Counted from the stretch's first letter, positions 46,444 through 56,652 are shown. The stretch: 64,000 bases of DNA from Chryseosolibacter sp044507775 (GCA_044507775.1 JBIQIY010000008.1:140255-204254); one strand, 5' to 3'. Notes: generated by a model from the letters alone, not told the origin. Translations and numbers: made by a program.

Positions 46444-46540
46444 ACCAGGATCCGGTGGACCTGTATCCTGTAAGTCTCAGAAAGACTAAACGGAGGCGCG
46501 CTTGCGGGTCGATCGAGGTCTCATATTCAATGGAGATAAA

Positions 46541-47095
46541 TCAACGGCAATCTTCTCCCACCAGATTGTATCGTTTTCTGCCCTGGTCAATGAACTTCAC
46601 GTTGAGTGAGTGCTCAATTGAGGACAGGACGGGTAACTCATCTTCAACCTTGAGAACAACGGCCGAATACCGGCAGTCTAGTATGCGGGGATTACTGACT
46701 TCTATTTCAATTCTGTAAGTTTTTTCAAGGACTTTTATGACCTCGCTCATTCGTGTTCCCTCAAATTGAATTTGCCGAACGGGTGCAAACCACGTGTTCA
46801 TCAACAGAGCGACCAGGGCCAACACCGTGAGTGCCAGTAGCAGGGTTGAAGAAATCGTGCGCATACGCTGCCTTTTTTCTAAATGCGCTTTCATTCGCGT
46901 TTTCAATTTCAAGAAGCCAGCCTTGTCTTCCAGATGATTGTGGTCCTGGGTATTCAGACTGTCCCAGAGAAGCCTAATGTCGTCATATTCCCGCTGGTTT
47001 TCCTCACTCTCCAATATCCAGTGATCCAACGCTGCCCGTTCCTCTGCAGTGGCCTCGTCCGACAGAACTTTATAGATGAGCGCGACTCGATTCAT
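46541..47095 (-). CDS. Minimal anti-sigma factor lacking the FecR domain
   Basis: 184 aa. The cytoplasmic N-terminal part resembles the sigma-binding region (DEATAEERAALDHWILESEENQREYDDI), a membrane helix spans about residues 82-103, and the periplasmic part goes straight to a DUF4974-like domain (FEGTRMSEVIKVLEKTYRIEIEVSNPRILDCRYSA in two overlapping strands). The FecR domain present in the usual 320-aa version is missing. It follows the second ECF sigma gene by 55 bp, with no SusC/TonB receptor nearby. Confidence 0.85.
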   Translation of the reverse strand: MNRVALIYKVLSDEATAEERAALDHWILESEENQREYDDIRLLWDSLNTQDHNHLEDKAGFLKLKTRMKAHLEKRQRMRTISSTLLLALTVLALVALLMNTWFAPVRQIQFEGTRMSEVIKVLEKTYRIEIEVSNPRILDCRYSAVVLKVEDELPVLSSIEHSLNVKFIDQGRKRYNLVGEDCR

Positions 47096-47150
47096 TGCTT
47101 TGTTCTTATGTTTTTTATTCTATAACCGTTGTTGATTGCTTTAGCTACTA

Positions 47151-47717
47151 TCAAAATGTTTTGTTGAATCTCTTATGTAGCTCTTTGCGAAGTCGTTTCC
47201 GGGCGCTTGTGAGGCTTCGTTCCACGGCTTTAATTCCAACACCAAGACGTGCGGAGATCTGCGGATTGGTCAACTCTTCGTCCAGCTTGAGTGCAAGACA
47301 TTCGCGCTCCCGTGGAGGAAATCGCCCGATTACGTCTCGTATCTCGCGCGTTAGCTCGACTTCTATAATGTGCGATTCCACTGATCCTTCGGAGCGATTG
47401 AGGCCTCCTGCCCACTTTATTTTCTTTTTGCTGAGAAGGATCTGATTCTTATAGTAGGTCATGGATTTATTTCTTACAATCCGTACGAGATAGTGCTCGA
47501 TGGAACGCTGATGATGTTCATCGAGTTTGCTTGCATTGGCCCAGACGTGCGAAAAGGCTTCCTGAACGACGTCCTTGGCGGCGTCTTCATCGTGCGTCAG
47601 GCGAAATGCGATTTTCAAAAGGCCCCGGTGGTACTGGAGCCAAAGTATTTTGATCGCTTCTCCGGGAACGGAACGAAGCAATCTTCTTATTTCACGATTA
47701 TCGAGAGGGTCTTGCAT
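47151..47717 (-). CDS. ECF sigma-70 factor (second)
   Basis: 188 aa from ATG 47715-47717 (MQDPLDNREIRR); the open frame extends upstream without family-like sequence. Region 2 (LKIAFRLTHDEDAAKDVVQEAFSHVW) and region 4 (FPPRERECLALKLDEELTNPQISARLGVGIKAVERSLTSARKRLR) are clear. It pairs with the minimal anti-sigma factor encoded just after it; the regulon is not visible in the neighbourhood. Confidence 0.94.
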   Translation of the reverse strand: MQDPLDNREIRRLLRSVPGEAIKILWLQYHRGLLKIAFRLTHDEDAAKDVVQEAFSHVWANASKLDEHHQRSIEHYLVRIVRNKSMTYYKNQILLSKKKIKWAGGLNRSEGSVESHIIEVELTREIRDVIGRFPPRERECLALKLDEELTNPQISARLGVGIKAVERSLTSARKRLRKELHKRFNKTF

Positions 47718-48079
47718 CACTATGACTTTAGGAAGAGTCCGGGTATGCCCGGGTACCGCTGGCCACGGATTGGCAATTATGCACTGTAAGAAACCGGCAA
47801 GGAGCCGATATTCTGAATGCAAAATCGCGTTCCCTGAATTTAACGGTTGCACGCGATATATGAAATAAGGCACCGCCCTTAAGGGCCGAATATATTCATC
47901 AGCGCGACGGTAAATGCTTAAGCAAACCAGCGTTGAACGGCCGGGAACACCCTAAATTTTGCATATGCCGCAGGCTGCCCGCGGAATTGTCGCGATAGCA
48001 CCCCTCGACGAATGGGTATGCAAGCGATATTTGTCATGTAAACGAAAAGCAATATCATTCACGCAAAAACGACTATGTT
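47718..48079. other. Intergenic region
   Basis: 362 bp between the divergent sigma factor and DoxX genes. It must hold both promoters. I see a small GC-rich palindrome near 47872-47888 and no convincing ORF, RNA or repeat. Confidence 0.5.
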
Positions 48080-48508
48080 ATGACAAACGCAAATTCAATC
48101 AATGTATCAGGAAACGCAACAGCACCTGCGATCTCAGGCGGAAGACTTTGGACTTCACGCATCATGAGCGGACTTGTGATTCTGTTTATGCTCGCCGATA
48201 GCATTTTCAAGTTTATTCAACCAGCTGAGGTCGTCGATGGAACGATCGCGCTCGGTTATGGCGCGCATCACATCGCGGTTATCGGCACGCTCGGTCTTAT
48301 ATCAATACTCCTTTACACATGGCCGAGGACCGCGGTGCTGGGTGCGATCCTGCTGACGGGCTATTTTGGCGGGGCAATCGCAACGCACCTCCGGCTCGAC
48401 AACCCGCTCTTTTCCCACATCTTGTTTCCGGTTTACCTGGGCATTCTCGCATGGGGCGGACTGTGGCTTCGTGATGAACGGGTGAGGAAAATGTTTGGGA
48501 TGGGCTAG
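48080..48508 (+). CDS. DoxX-like membrane protein
   Basis: 142 aa with four helices; the N-terminal SRIMSGLVILFMLADSIFKFIQP and GYFGGAIATHLRLDNPLFSHILFPVYLG are typical of DoxX-like/DUF4383-type proteins. Function in the family is unclear (quinone or thiol redox is proposed). It precedes the molybdenum hydroxylase genes by 162 bp. Confidence 0.9.
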   Translation: MTNANSINVSGNATAPAISGGRLWTSRIMSGLVILFMLADSIFKFIQPAEVVDGTIALGYGAHHIAVIGTLGLISILLYTWPRTAVLGAILLTGYFGGAIATHLRLDNPLFSHILFPVYLGILAWGGLWLRDERVRKMFGMG

Positions 48509-48670
48509 ACGTCCGGGAGGTGTCCGCCGAAGATGGAGAGTGGGGCAGACAGAAATAGTCAGGCTGACCCTCGCTTCATCGGGAAATCGTCCAGTGTTGT
48601 TGTCATAACCTGCAAATTGCTGTGCACTTAGAACTGCATTTGTTAACTTCAAGGAACTAAACGGACATCA

Positions 48671-49126
48671 ATGGCAACAATCACTCTTAGCGTTAACGGC
48701 AAGAAGCACACCGTAGATGTGGATCCGAAAACACCGGTGTTGTGGGTGCTCCGGGATCATCTCGACCTGGTCGGCACCAAGTTTGGTTGTGGGATGGCCC
48801 AATGCGGCGCTTGTACAATCCACCTGGATGGCAATGCAACACGGTCCTGCACCTTACCTGTGTCATCCGTAGGAGACAAAGAAATTGTTACGATCGAAGG
48901 ACTGTCACCGGATGGTGATCATCCGGTACAAAGGGCCTGGTTGGAGCATGACGTCGCCCAATGCGGATATTGCCAGGCCGGACAGATCATGACTGCCGCG
49001 GCTCTTCTGAATCGGACGCCGAATCCGACTGATGAAGAGATCGGGAATGCGATGAATGGCAATCTTTGCCGTTGCGCCACTTACTTACGGATCAAAGCTG
49101 CGATCAAAACCGCTGCTAACGCTTAA
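48671..49126 (+). CDS. (2Fe-2S) subunit of a xanthine dehydrogenase-family hydroxylase (IorA-like)
   Basis: 151 aa. Plant-type ferredoxin cluster Cys C40, C45, C48 and C60 (CGMAQCGACTIHLDG), and second cluster C98, C101, C133 and C135 (CGYCQAGQ...NGNLCRCATYLR). It passes electrons from the molybdenum centre. The catalytic subunit starts 20 bp downstream; there is no FAD subunit, as in isoquinoline 1-oxidoreductase. Confidence 0.96.
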   Translation: MATITLSVNGKKHTVDVDPKTPVLWVLRDHLDLVGTKFGCGMAQCGACTIHLDGNATRSCTLPVSSVGDKEIVTIEGLSPDGDHPVQRAWLEHDVAQCGYCQAGQIMTAAALLNRTPNPTDEEIGNAMNGNLCRCATYLRIKAAIKTAANA

Positions 49127-49146
49127 TCAACAAAACTTTCCAACCA

Positions 49147-51405
49147 ATGCGACAAGTAAAGACAGCGATCAATAGACGGTCATTCCTGAAGGTTTCTGCA
49201 ATGGCAGGTGGAGGTCTCATGCTTAGCTTCAGTTGGCTGGCCGGATGCAAGCCAGGCGACGAAGAATTGCTGACGATGCCCGACGAGTGGTTCGAGCTGA
49301 ACAATTATATCAAGATTGGAAACAACGGTGTCGTTACACTCATGTCGCCGAATCCTGAATTTGGATCGAATGTCAAAACATCTATGCCGATGATTCTTGC
49401 TGAGGAACTGGACGTGGACTGGAAGGACGTCATCGTTGAGCAGGCAGACTTTTATCCCGAGCGATTCGACCGTCAATTCACTGGAGGAAGTCAGGGCATC
49501 AGGCTTGGCTGGAAGCCTCTGCGGACGGCGGGTGCCACTGCTCGCAGAATGTTGAGGGATGCCGCTGCCAAACAATGGAATGTACCTTCCAGCGAAGTGA
49601 CGACAGAGGCGGGAATACTTCATCACAAGGATTCTGGCAGAAAAGCGGGTTATGGTGAGATGGCTTCGATCGCCGCGGCGATGCCAGTCCCCGCAGAAGT
49701 TTCAACTAAGGACGTTGCTGACTTTCGGATTATCGGCACCTCGAAGAAGAATGTCGAAGGAAAGAATATTGTGACTGGCAAGCCACTTTTTGCGATTGAT
49801 CATAAAGAGGATGGCATGCTGATCGCGATGACGGTACATCCGCCGTTTGGAATGACTGTGAAATCCGTTGACGACTCTGCATCGCGGGCAATGCCCGGTA
49901 TCCAGGACATATTTACGATCAAAACGCTCCCGGAAGATTATGAACGCAGCGCTTTTGACACAACCAGTTTTCTTGAACTCGTGGTGGTCGTTGGAAACAC
50001 CACATGGGAAGTGATGAATGCGAAAAAGGTTTTGAAAATTGAGTGGCAGCCGGCGCCGGAATACACAACAACAACGCAAACGTTTTGGGGCGAAAAGGTA
50101 GCAGTAGTGATGCCTGGAGGGACCGAAGGCACGGATGAGCATAGACGGCAAATGGAGAACGCCAGTAAGGGCAGGGCAGAAATTTTGAGAAAGGACGGAA
50201 ATCCCGAGGCGGCGTTTAAGTCAGCTGCAAAGATTCTTGAGAGAACGTATACGGCTCCTTTTCTTGCGCACAACACCATGGAGCCGGTGAATTGCTTTGC
50301 CAACGTAACCGAAGAAAGGGCTGAGTTTTATGGTCCGATTCAGGCGCCCGAGTTTATCACACGCACACTCGCCGCGCGGCTGGGTATGCCCCGGGAAAAA
50401 ATACACATCAAGCTTGCGCGTATGGGAGGTGGCTTTGGTCAACGCGCTTATGGTCACCATTTCGTGGAGGCTGGCGTCATCTCGCAAAAGATCAAAGCAC
50501 CGGTTAAGCTCGTCTACTCACGCGAGGATGATATGACGTACGGCATCTATCGGCCTACGTATACGGCAACATACCGTGCAGCCCTCGACAAGGATAATAA
50601 TCTTATCGCGTTTCATGTGCGCGGTGGTGGCATTCCCGAACACGCGGTACACGCAAATCGATTTCCGGCGGGAGCGGTTGACAACTATCTGGCGGAGGGA
50701 TGGGCTTTACCATCCAACATCACCATCGGAGCATTTCGGGCTCCGCGATCGAACTTTATCGCAGGTGCAGAGCAGTCGTTCCTGGACGAGCTCGCAGAGC
50801 TGGCGGGCAAGGACCCGATTGACTTCAGGCTTGAACTATTCGAGCGCGCGAAGAATAATCCTGTGGGCAAGGAGAACGACTACGACGCTGACCGATACGC
50901 TGGCGTCCTAAGGCTTGTAAGAGAAAAGTCCGACTGGCAACAGCCGCGCCCGAATGTCAGCCGCGGAGTCTCCGCGTACTATTGCCACAACAGCTACGTT
51001 GCCGAGGTCGTCGACTTGCGATTGGATGGAAACAATCCCGTGATCGAGAGCGTATATGCTGCCGTTGACTGCGGCATTGTTGTCAATCCGGATTCTGCCA
51101 GAAATATGGGTGAAGGTGGAATCATCGATGGCATCGGAAACGCGTTGTTCGGCGAGATGACTTTCACGGATGGTGTGCCGGACAAGAATAATTTTCACCA
51201 GTATCGCATGATCCGACAGAAGGAAGCACCCAAGTCGGTGGAAGTTCACTTCGTCAAGAATGAAGTGGATCCTACGGGCCTTGGTGAGCCACTCTTTCCT
51301 CCTGTGTTTGCCGCGGTTGCAAATGCTTTGTATCGCGCAACGGGTAAAAGGTTTTATGACCAGCCGTTTGCTAAGCAGATAGAGACAAGCCCGGCGAGGA
51401 TGTAG
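49147..51405 (+). CDS. Molybdopterin-binding subunit of a xanthine dehydrogenase-family hydroxylase (IorB-like)
   Basis: 752 aa. A Tat signal (NRRSFLKVSAMAGGG) shows export as a folded, cofactor-loaded complex with the Fe-S subunit. The molybdenum-binding half carries GGSQGIR, GGGFGQRAYGHH and GAFRAPRSNFIAGAEQSFLDELA; the C-terminal part has the family's GxGEP-like segment GLGEPLFPPVFAAVANA. It hydroxylates an aromatic heterocycle or aldehyde in the periplasm. Electrons presumably go to a cytochrome, since no FAD subunit is present. Confidence 0.95.
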   Translation: MRQVKTAINRRSFLKVSAMAGGGLMLSFSWLAGCKPGDEELLTMPDEWFELNNYIKIGNNGVVTLMSPNPEFGSNVKTSMPMILAEELDVDWKDVIVEQADFYPERFDRQFTGGSQGIRLGWKPLRTAGATARRMLRDAAAKQWNVPSSEVTTEAGILHHKDSGRKAGYGEMASIAAAMPVPAEVSTKDVADFRIIGTSKKNVEGKNIVTGKPLFAIDHKEDGMLIAMTVHPPFGMTVKSVDDSASRAMPGIQDIFTIKTLPEDYERSAFDTTSFLELVVVVGNTTWEVMNAKKVLKIEWQPAPEYTTTTQTFWGEKVAVVMPGGTEGTDEHRRQMENASKGRAEILRKDGNPEAAFKSAAKILERTYTAPFLAHNTMEPVNCFANVTEERAEFYGPIQAPEFITRTLAARLGMPREKIHIKLARMGGGFGQRAYGHHFVEAGVISQKIKAPVKLVYSREDDMTYGIYRPTYTATYRAALDKDNNLIAFHVRGGGIPEHAVHANRFPAGAVDNYLAEGWALPSNITIGAFRAPRSNFIAGAEQSFLDELAELAGKDPIDFRLELFERAKNNPVGKENDYDADRYAGVLRLVREKSDWQQPRPNVSRGVSAYYCHNSYVAEVVDLRLDGNNPVIESVYAAVDCGIVVNPDSARNMGEGGIIDGIGNALFGEMTFTDGVPDKNNFHQYRMIRQKEAPKSVEVHFVKNEVDPTGLGEPLFPPVFAAVANALYRATGKRFYDQPFAKQIETSPARM

Positions 51406-51489
51406 TAAAATTCTTTTTCCCTGCCTCCGCGTGTTCACTGGTCATTGACAGCATGACTTTGTTTGTGAGGGAGTCTGCTATCGACTCCC

Positions 51490-52290
51490 TCACTTATGAC
51501 TCGCCGGCTCTTGCTGTTTTTTCATTTTTTCTGCAAGCTGTTCGTCCGGTGTCACGTTGGCCATCGCCACTTGCACTTTGTTCTTTAACCCGGATACAAT
51601 CATATCGTCGCCCTTCATTAGCGCCTTATAACCGTCTTTCGCGACGTCTTCTGCCGGCGACAACTTATCCTCTTGCACGAGCTTCGATTCCATCATGTCG
51701 GCTTTCCTGAAGAAGTCGGTGTCAGTAGCGCCCGGCAGTAATGCGGTAATGGTGACGCCCGAATCTTGTATTTCATTTCTGATTGCCTCCGTAAAAGACT
51801 GGACAAATGCTTTGGTCCCGTGGTAGACAGATTGCCAGGGGCCAGGCGCCTTACTAGCGATCGAAGATAGATTCATGATCTTTCCATCGCCCCGTGCTAC
51901 CATGTCCTTGAGGAATAGTTTTGTCAGTATGACCAGGCTGCAAATGTTCAGGTCGATGATGTTGAGCTCTTTTCGAATATCGGTATCCAGAAACTTGCCA
52001 TAGGCTCCGTGCCCGGCGTCGTTGATGAGAACATCGATCTGAATGTTTTTTGAAACCAGTTCATTATATAAAGCGAATGCATTCTCGCGGTCAAACAGAT
52101 CTTTGGCGACGGTCAGTACGTTCACGTGATACCTTTCCCGAATTTCGCCTGCCACGCGCTGAAGATCGCTTTCAGTTCTCGCAGCGATAACGATATTATA
52201 GCCGTCATTTGCGAGTAGTTTTACGAGTTCATATCCGATGCCGCTGGTTCCCCCTGTTACCAGCGCATATTGTTGATTTGTATTTGCCAT
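51490..52290 (-). CDS. Short-chain dehydrogenase/reductase
   Basis: 266 aa. NAD(P) motif TGGTSGIG (residues 12-19), NNAG-equivalent INDAGHG, and catalytic Ser and YxxxK (YHGTK) in MNLSSIASKAPGPWQSVYHGTK, split here over two motifs. Classical SDR of the DltE/YqjQ type, with the carboxyl-terminal lid LLPGATDTDFFRKADM. Substrate unknown; monocistronic. Confidence 0.95.
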   Translation of the reverse strand: MANTNQQYALVTGGTSGIGYELVKLLANDGYNIVIAARTESDLQRVAGEIRERYHVNVLTVAKDLFDRENAFALYNELVSKNIQIDVLINDAGHGAYGKFLDTDIRKELNIIDLNICSLVILTKLFLKDMVARGDGKIMNLSSIASKAPGPWQSVYHGTKAFVQSFTEAIRNEIQDSGVTITALLPGATDTDFFRKADMMESKLVQEDKLSPAEDVAKDGYKALMKGDDMIVSGLKNKVQVAMANVTPDEQLAEKMKKQQEPASHK

Positions 52291-52559
52291 AAGTCGTTTT
52301 TGACAAAACCCTTCGAAAAAGATATGCCTTCAGATGGCGATCGAAAAATGGGGCATCAGATGTACCTTTTTGTGGCGCTTCAATTCATCTTGAGGGCGGT
52401 TCATTTTTGCACAGTTCAAGAATTTATGTCGGCCTCAGCTTATTGCCCAAGGGGTGTGCGCATCACTGCCGCTGCGTTATCCTCAGGATCGGAAGAGCGT
52501 CGTCCTCGCGTGAATCTGTTTTGAAGATTTTGATCGTCGCGTTCCATAGATGCTTGAGA

Positions 52560-52904
52560 TTAGCTTTTACTCGCTTTCTTTTTTACCGGGCGCCGGAAAA
52601 GCTCGCGCAGCTTGTTCTTTGATTTTTCAAGCGTGTTCCTTTTTCGTACCGAAAGATTTTTGCCAGCCCTATTGATATAAAAGTTCAGCATCGACATAGC
52701 GGACTGGAAGGGTGTGCCCTTTCTTCGTTTACTCTTCTCAGCGGATCTCTTGAGCGATTTTGCGATTTTTTCGGGGCTTCCCGACGTGAAGATTTGTGAT
52801 TCGAGGTCAAGCGCATCACTCCTCTGCATTACCCGCGCCGACCATTTGCGCTTGGGAGCTGTCTTAGAATGTCGCTTCCTTTTTGTTGCAGGTTTTGTCG
52901 CCAT
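52560..52904 (-). CDS. DUF3175 basic protein
   Basis: 114 aa from ATG 52902-52904 (MATKPATKRKRHS). The DUF3175 core is visible: WSARVMQRSDALDLESQIF, SPEKIAKSLKRSAEKS, PFQSAMSMLNFYINRAGKN, LEKSKNKLRELFR. The highly basic ends suggest nucleic acid binding; no function is known for the family. Confidence 0.9.
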   Translation of the reverse strand: MATKPATKRKRHSKTAPKRKWSARVMQRSDALDLESQIFTSGSPEKIAKSLKRSAEKSKRRKGTPFQSAMSMLNFYINRAGKNLSVRKRNTLEKSKNKLRELFRRPVKKKASKS

Positions 52905-52993
52905 AAAACTCGCGTATTGGTACCTGGACGGGAACTCATTGCACTGAGGATAAATTTCATGCCTTCCGTTTCCTCGATGCTGAACTTCACCGC

Positions 52994-54247
52994 TCACGAT
53001 GAGGGCTCACTTTTTGTTTGGCGGAGCATTCTAACCGACATAACACCCAATACGATGATAACGACTAAAATTGCAACCCACACGAACAGGCGCGTGGTGA
53101 AGATAGTTGCTTGTTCGGACCCGGCGAGCGATCCTATGGCTTGGACTTCGCCTGGTTGGATCTCCTTCACATCTTGCGGAATACTATCCTGAAACAATCG
53201 CAGGTCGTAGACCGGCGTGGGCATTTCTTCACCGCCGAACTTCAAAGTGTAAGAATCTCCCTTTTTCAACCAGGCCACGAGATACCGGCTGACCTGGTAG
53301 ATTTTTAAATCACTGATGACCAGTGGCGGATTGTCGCCGTTGATAACTTCCAGCAATAAGTTGTCAGTTTTTGTCGTCGGAAAGTGCTGCGTCCTCTCGT
53401 GCCTGGAATTGATTTGAAAGTTAGCAATGAACTCGCGGCGATGCTTTCTGCGACGTCTTTCGCCCGAGGCGGGCCGCACCGCATATAGTGAAGCGGTTCG
53501 CTGATACAACGGTGCGCCCGATGCTTCCCAGTTTATCCGGTCTATCAGATACATGGTATCAAGTGTAATCCGGATATACGATTTCTTATGACCTGAATCA
53601 TCTTCCTGCGCTACTGCTTTGACGGGCACGGGCTCGTACCGGAATGCCTGCTGAGTATTTTTGTAGAATCCGGCCTGCACAATGTTCAGGGGCCCTCCCG
53701 TGGCATCGTTGATCCAGATCTTATAATAGGTGTATTCGCTGGACGGGAAATCGATGATCTTCACCTCCGCTGTTCCCCTGTCGTTGTCGATATCACCGAG
53801 CGCGAATTTGTCCTTCAGTGCATACCACGTTAATTTGTCGTCGCTGCCGTATAACGCGGCCTCTTTCGAGATGGCGGCGTTGCGGATCAACAGGCTAATA
53901 TTATTTATCGTGATATTGGAATCGTTTCGAAGAACCAGCACGGTGCATGAGTCCGGGATGATCGCTTGCTCTTCGATGACATACGGAACAAATTCAGTGG
54001 CCGCCGGAATGGTTCGATCCTCTCTTAACAGAAACGGAATCTGGACGCCGTTTTCATTTACAATGCGCATGTTGGAGAATGAAACGTTGGAGTATGACGT
54101 GACACCCGGTGGGAGCGCGATCCGGTAAAAGGCATCCTCTTCTACTGTTGGCAAAGCCGACTTCGCGACGAACTCCTGGCCCTGACTGTGACCGGTCATC
54201 CCAAGTACAATGGCAAGTGTTAACGCAATTTTTATGCAAGTTGTCAT
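52994..54247 (-). CDS. DUF3999 exported/membrane protein
   Basis: 417 aa. Signal peptide (MTTCIKIALTLAIVLGMTGHSQG), discoidin-like beta domains (FYRIALPPGVTSYSNVSFSNMRI, ALYGSDDKLTWYAL) and a C-terminal membrane helix (about residues 380-402). DUF3999 is usually encoded directly after DUF2339, as here: the ATG overlaps the DUF2339 stop by 4 bases (ATGA), so the two are translationally coupled. Joint function unknown. Confidence 0.93.
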   Translation of the reverse strand: MTTCIKIALTLAIVLGMTGHSQGQEFVAKSALPTVEEDAFYRIALPPGVTSYSNVSFSNMRIVNENGVQIPFLLREDRTIPAATEFVPYVIEEQAIIPDSCTVLVLRNDSNITINNISLLIRNAAISKEAALYGSDDKLTWYALKDKFALGDIDNDRGTAEVKIIDFPSSEYTYYKIWINDATGGPLNIVQAGFYKNTQQAFRYEPVPVKAVAQEDDSGHKKSYIRITLDTMYLIDRINWEASGAPLYQRTASLYAVRPASGERRRRKHRREFIANFQINSRHERTQHFPTTKTDNLLLEVINGDNPPLVISDLKIYQVSRYLVAWLKKGDSYTLKFGGEEMPTPVYDLRLFQDSIPQDVKEIQPGEVQAIGSLAGSEQATIFTTRLFVWVAILVVIIVLGVMSVRMLRQTKSEPSS

Positions 54248-56652
54248 TCGGAGGGCTGGTTATCGTCAAGCAGGAGTTTTTTCAATCGCTGGTACAGGAA
54301 GGATACAACGAGCAAAAGAATACCGAGTGAAATGAATGCGGCGATCTTACCGCCCTCTGAGATATCCCGTAAATCAATCAGGAACAGCTTGAGAAAGGTT
54401 ATGAGAAGCAGGACAAGGGAAATAATGCGCAACATTTTAATCCTTTTGTTCAACCCAATGGCGATGAGCAGAAATGATGCAACTCCCCAGAGGATGGGAT
54501 ATCCTATTTTGTGATTTTGTGAGATCACGTCGCCGGCAGATTCGCTTGATGTGTAGGCCATCAGCAGTACGGTGTGATCCAGTTCCGCGCTGGCGAGGAA
54601 TACAAAAAGAAAAATGAAGATCCACCAATGTGCACTCTTGATCGTTTCAACAAATTGCCTGTTTGCATTGATCACCTGTAAGCTGAAGCAGATTGAGACG
54701 ATCAACAACCCCACGAGGGGATAGTGAAAGAGGAAACCTGCGATTCCTGACGTGGTTTCCAGGTATTCATTACGGGCCGTTACAACCGCGCCGTGATAGT
54801 AAAATAGATAGGCGCCCATAGCAAATAATCCGAAAAGCGGCATCGCGTCTTTGAGTTGTGCGTTAAGGGTCAGTTTCTTGCTCGCCAGCAAGAGAGACGC
54901 TATGAACAGCATATTGTACGATCCGATGATGACGGTTTGTGTTGCAACAGAATCAACGTAATAAATGATCTGGTATCGCAGCTCAAGCAGGTTGACCAGG
55001 TAGAGTATTGCACAAAATCCTATTGTGATTGCCGTTTTGTACTCAGCTCCCGCCAGGAACGCTCCTTCCTTTTCGCTTCGCAGCAGTCGCCATGTCAGCA
55101 CCACCGACGCCAGCGCCACGATTCCCGTAACATAGCCTTTGTTAAGGAAAATCGTGAGGTGACGGCTATAGTCGAGTTGTCCATAAATATTTTTCCAATC
55201 CAGGGCGAGGCTGATTACCATGAGGGCCATGACAATGACGGAAGCGATCGACATGAGTTTGATTCCGGATTTTTGCCAAAGCCAGAGAAGGATAACCGTT
55301 TCCGCCGCCCAGAAAAGGGTGATGTAGTTTCCTTCGAGTTGAATGGGCGCTGCGAGACTGATGAACGTTAACACCAGGCCGATGAGCATGAACACCAGCT
55401 TGCGGTCCGCGCGATCATTCTTGTACAGCGTGTACGCGAATGCGAAGTTGAAAACCGCCAGCACGGCTGTGAAGAGGCCCTTGAAGTCTTCGCCCGTGTT
55501 ATTATTCAAAATAAACATGCCGGCTGAGAAGTAGAGGAACGTGTTGCTCAGCAACATAATAATTTCCGTCGCCTCGAAGGCTGTTTTGAGCTTGAGGTTA
55601 TTTATGATGTTCATTACGAAGAACACCAAGTAGAAAATGGTGGCGAAGACAAGACCGCCGATAATCATGGATGTGTTGTCAGTCGGAAACCGCGTCGATA
55701 CCCAGGCACCAAAGATAATGATCGTGAAAACATAACAGACAATATTGACAATCCGCCATTTCTTGAAGTAAGCCAGGACTAGCATGCCTGCATTGAGAAT
55801 GAGCATGTAGGCAAACAACACTATGTAATTCCCATCACCGGTGCTTACCATGAACGGTGCTCCAAACCCACCGAGTATTGCGAGTACCGCGAGCTCGATT
55901 CTGTTGTAGCCCAAGGATAGCAGGATCGTGAACCCTGTGATGATCACCATAAGCGCAAATGCGGCTGTCTGCGAAAAGATCCGGTATTCGTGAAACGCTA
56001 TGGCGATCGTGAAATAGAGCACGGCGATACCTCCGCCCACTAACACAGAGCTGAACGCCGTAAATGTCTTTCGAAGTCGATGTGCGAGAGCAAGCAAGAT
56101 CCCGCCGGAAAGAATTCCGATGAATACGCGGCCAATCTCGTTGATCCATTCCTGATCGATAGCGAACTTCACAAAGAAGCCGATCCCTACGACAAGAACG
56201 GCGATGCCGATCTTGTTTGCGAGATTTTCGCCTATGAATTTTTCAAGGTCGGGATTGCGTTCGAAAAAGCCGGGCTTCACTTGACGAGCGACGGGCTGTC
56301 GTGTGTTCGCGCGTGTCACGCCTTCGGCGCTCTGTGGTGCCAGCGCCGGCGCAGGTTGTTCTCTTATCACCTCCTTTGGAGGTTGCGGAACGGTTGGCAC
56401 CGTTTCCTTCCTGACAACCTCCTCGGGTTCTTTCTTTTCATCTCGAATGGGGGACGCCGCCGCAGGTTGAGTCGGTTCGCGGGTAAGAGCGGGTTTGTCC
56501 GTTTTCTTTTGCTCAAGCCTGACCTCGCTCAGAAGCCGCTGCAACTCATTTAACTTTCGGTCCAGGCTTTGTAATTCATGCGTGGTGTTGTTCTTAATCG
56601 ACAACACGAGAATCAAAACAACCACGAGCAGGAGTAGCAGGAGAAATTCCAT
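54244..56652 (-). CDS. DUF2339 multi-spanning membrane protein
   Basis: 802 aa. After an N-terminal helix comes a Pro/Glu/Ala-rich linker with a coiled coil (LDRKLNELQRLLSEVRLEQK), then about 20 hydrophobic helices covering the rest. FLEKFIGENLANKIGIAVLVVGIGFFVKFAID-type sequence opens the membrane part, as in DUF2339 (shown here in shortened form: ENLANKIGIAVLVVGIGF). Probably a cell-envelope protein; role unknown. Coupled to DUF3999. Confidence 0.93.
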   Translation of the reverse strand: MEFLLLLLLVVVLILVLSIKNNTTHELQSLDRKLNELQRLLSEVRLEQKKTDKPALTREPTQPAAASPIRDEKKEPEEVVRKETVPTVPQPPKEVIREQPAPALAPQSAEGVTRANTRQPVARQVKPGFFERNPDLEKFIGENLANKIGIAVLVVGIGFFVKFAIDQEWINEIGRVFIGILSGGILLALAHRLRKTFTAFSSVLVGGGIAVLYFTIAIAFHEYRIFSQTAAFALMVIITGFTILLSLGYNRIELAVLAILGGFGAPFMVSTGDGNYIVLFAYMLILNAGMLVLAYFKKWRIVNIVCYVFTIIIFGAWVSTRFPTDNTSMIIGGLVFATIFYLVFFVMNIINNLKLKTAFEATEIIMLLSNTFLYFSAGMFILNNNTGEDFKGLFTAVLAVFNFAFAYTLYKNDRADRKLVFMLIGLVLTFISLAAPIQLEGNYITLFWAAETVILLWLWQKSGIKLMSIASVIVMALMVISLALDWKNIYGQLDYSRHLTIFLNKGYVTGIVALASVVLTWRLLRSEKEGAFLAGAEYKTAITIGFCAILYLVNLLELRYQIIYYVDSVATQTVIIGSYNMLFIASLLLASKKLTLNAQLKDAMPLFGLFAMGAYLFYYHGAVVTARNEYLETTSGIAGFLFHYPLVGLLIVSICFSLQVINANRQFVETIKSAHWWIFIFLFVFLASAELDHTVLLMAYTSSESAGDVISQNHKIGYPILWGVASFLLIAIGLNKRIKMLRIISLVLLLITFLKLFLIDLRDISEGGKIAAFISLGILLLVVSFLYQRLKKLLLDDNQPSE

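Noticed and set aside
47959..48201. ORF upstream of and overlapping DoxX
   Set aside because: Out of frame with DoxX, basic and Cys-rich without pattern, and mostly covered by the DoxX coding sequence.
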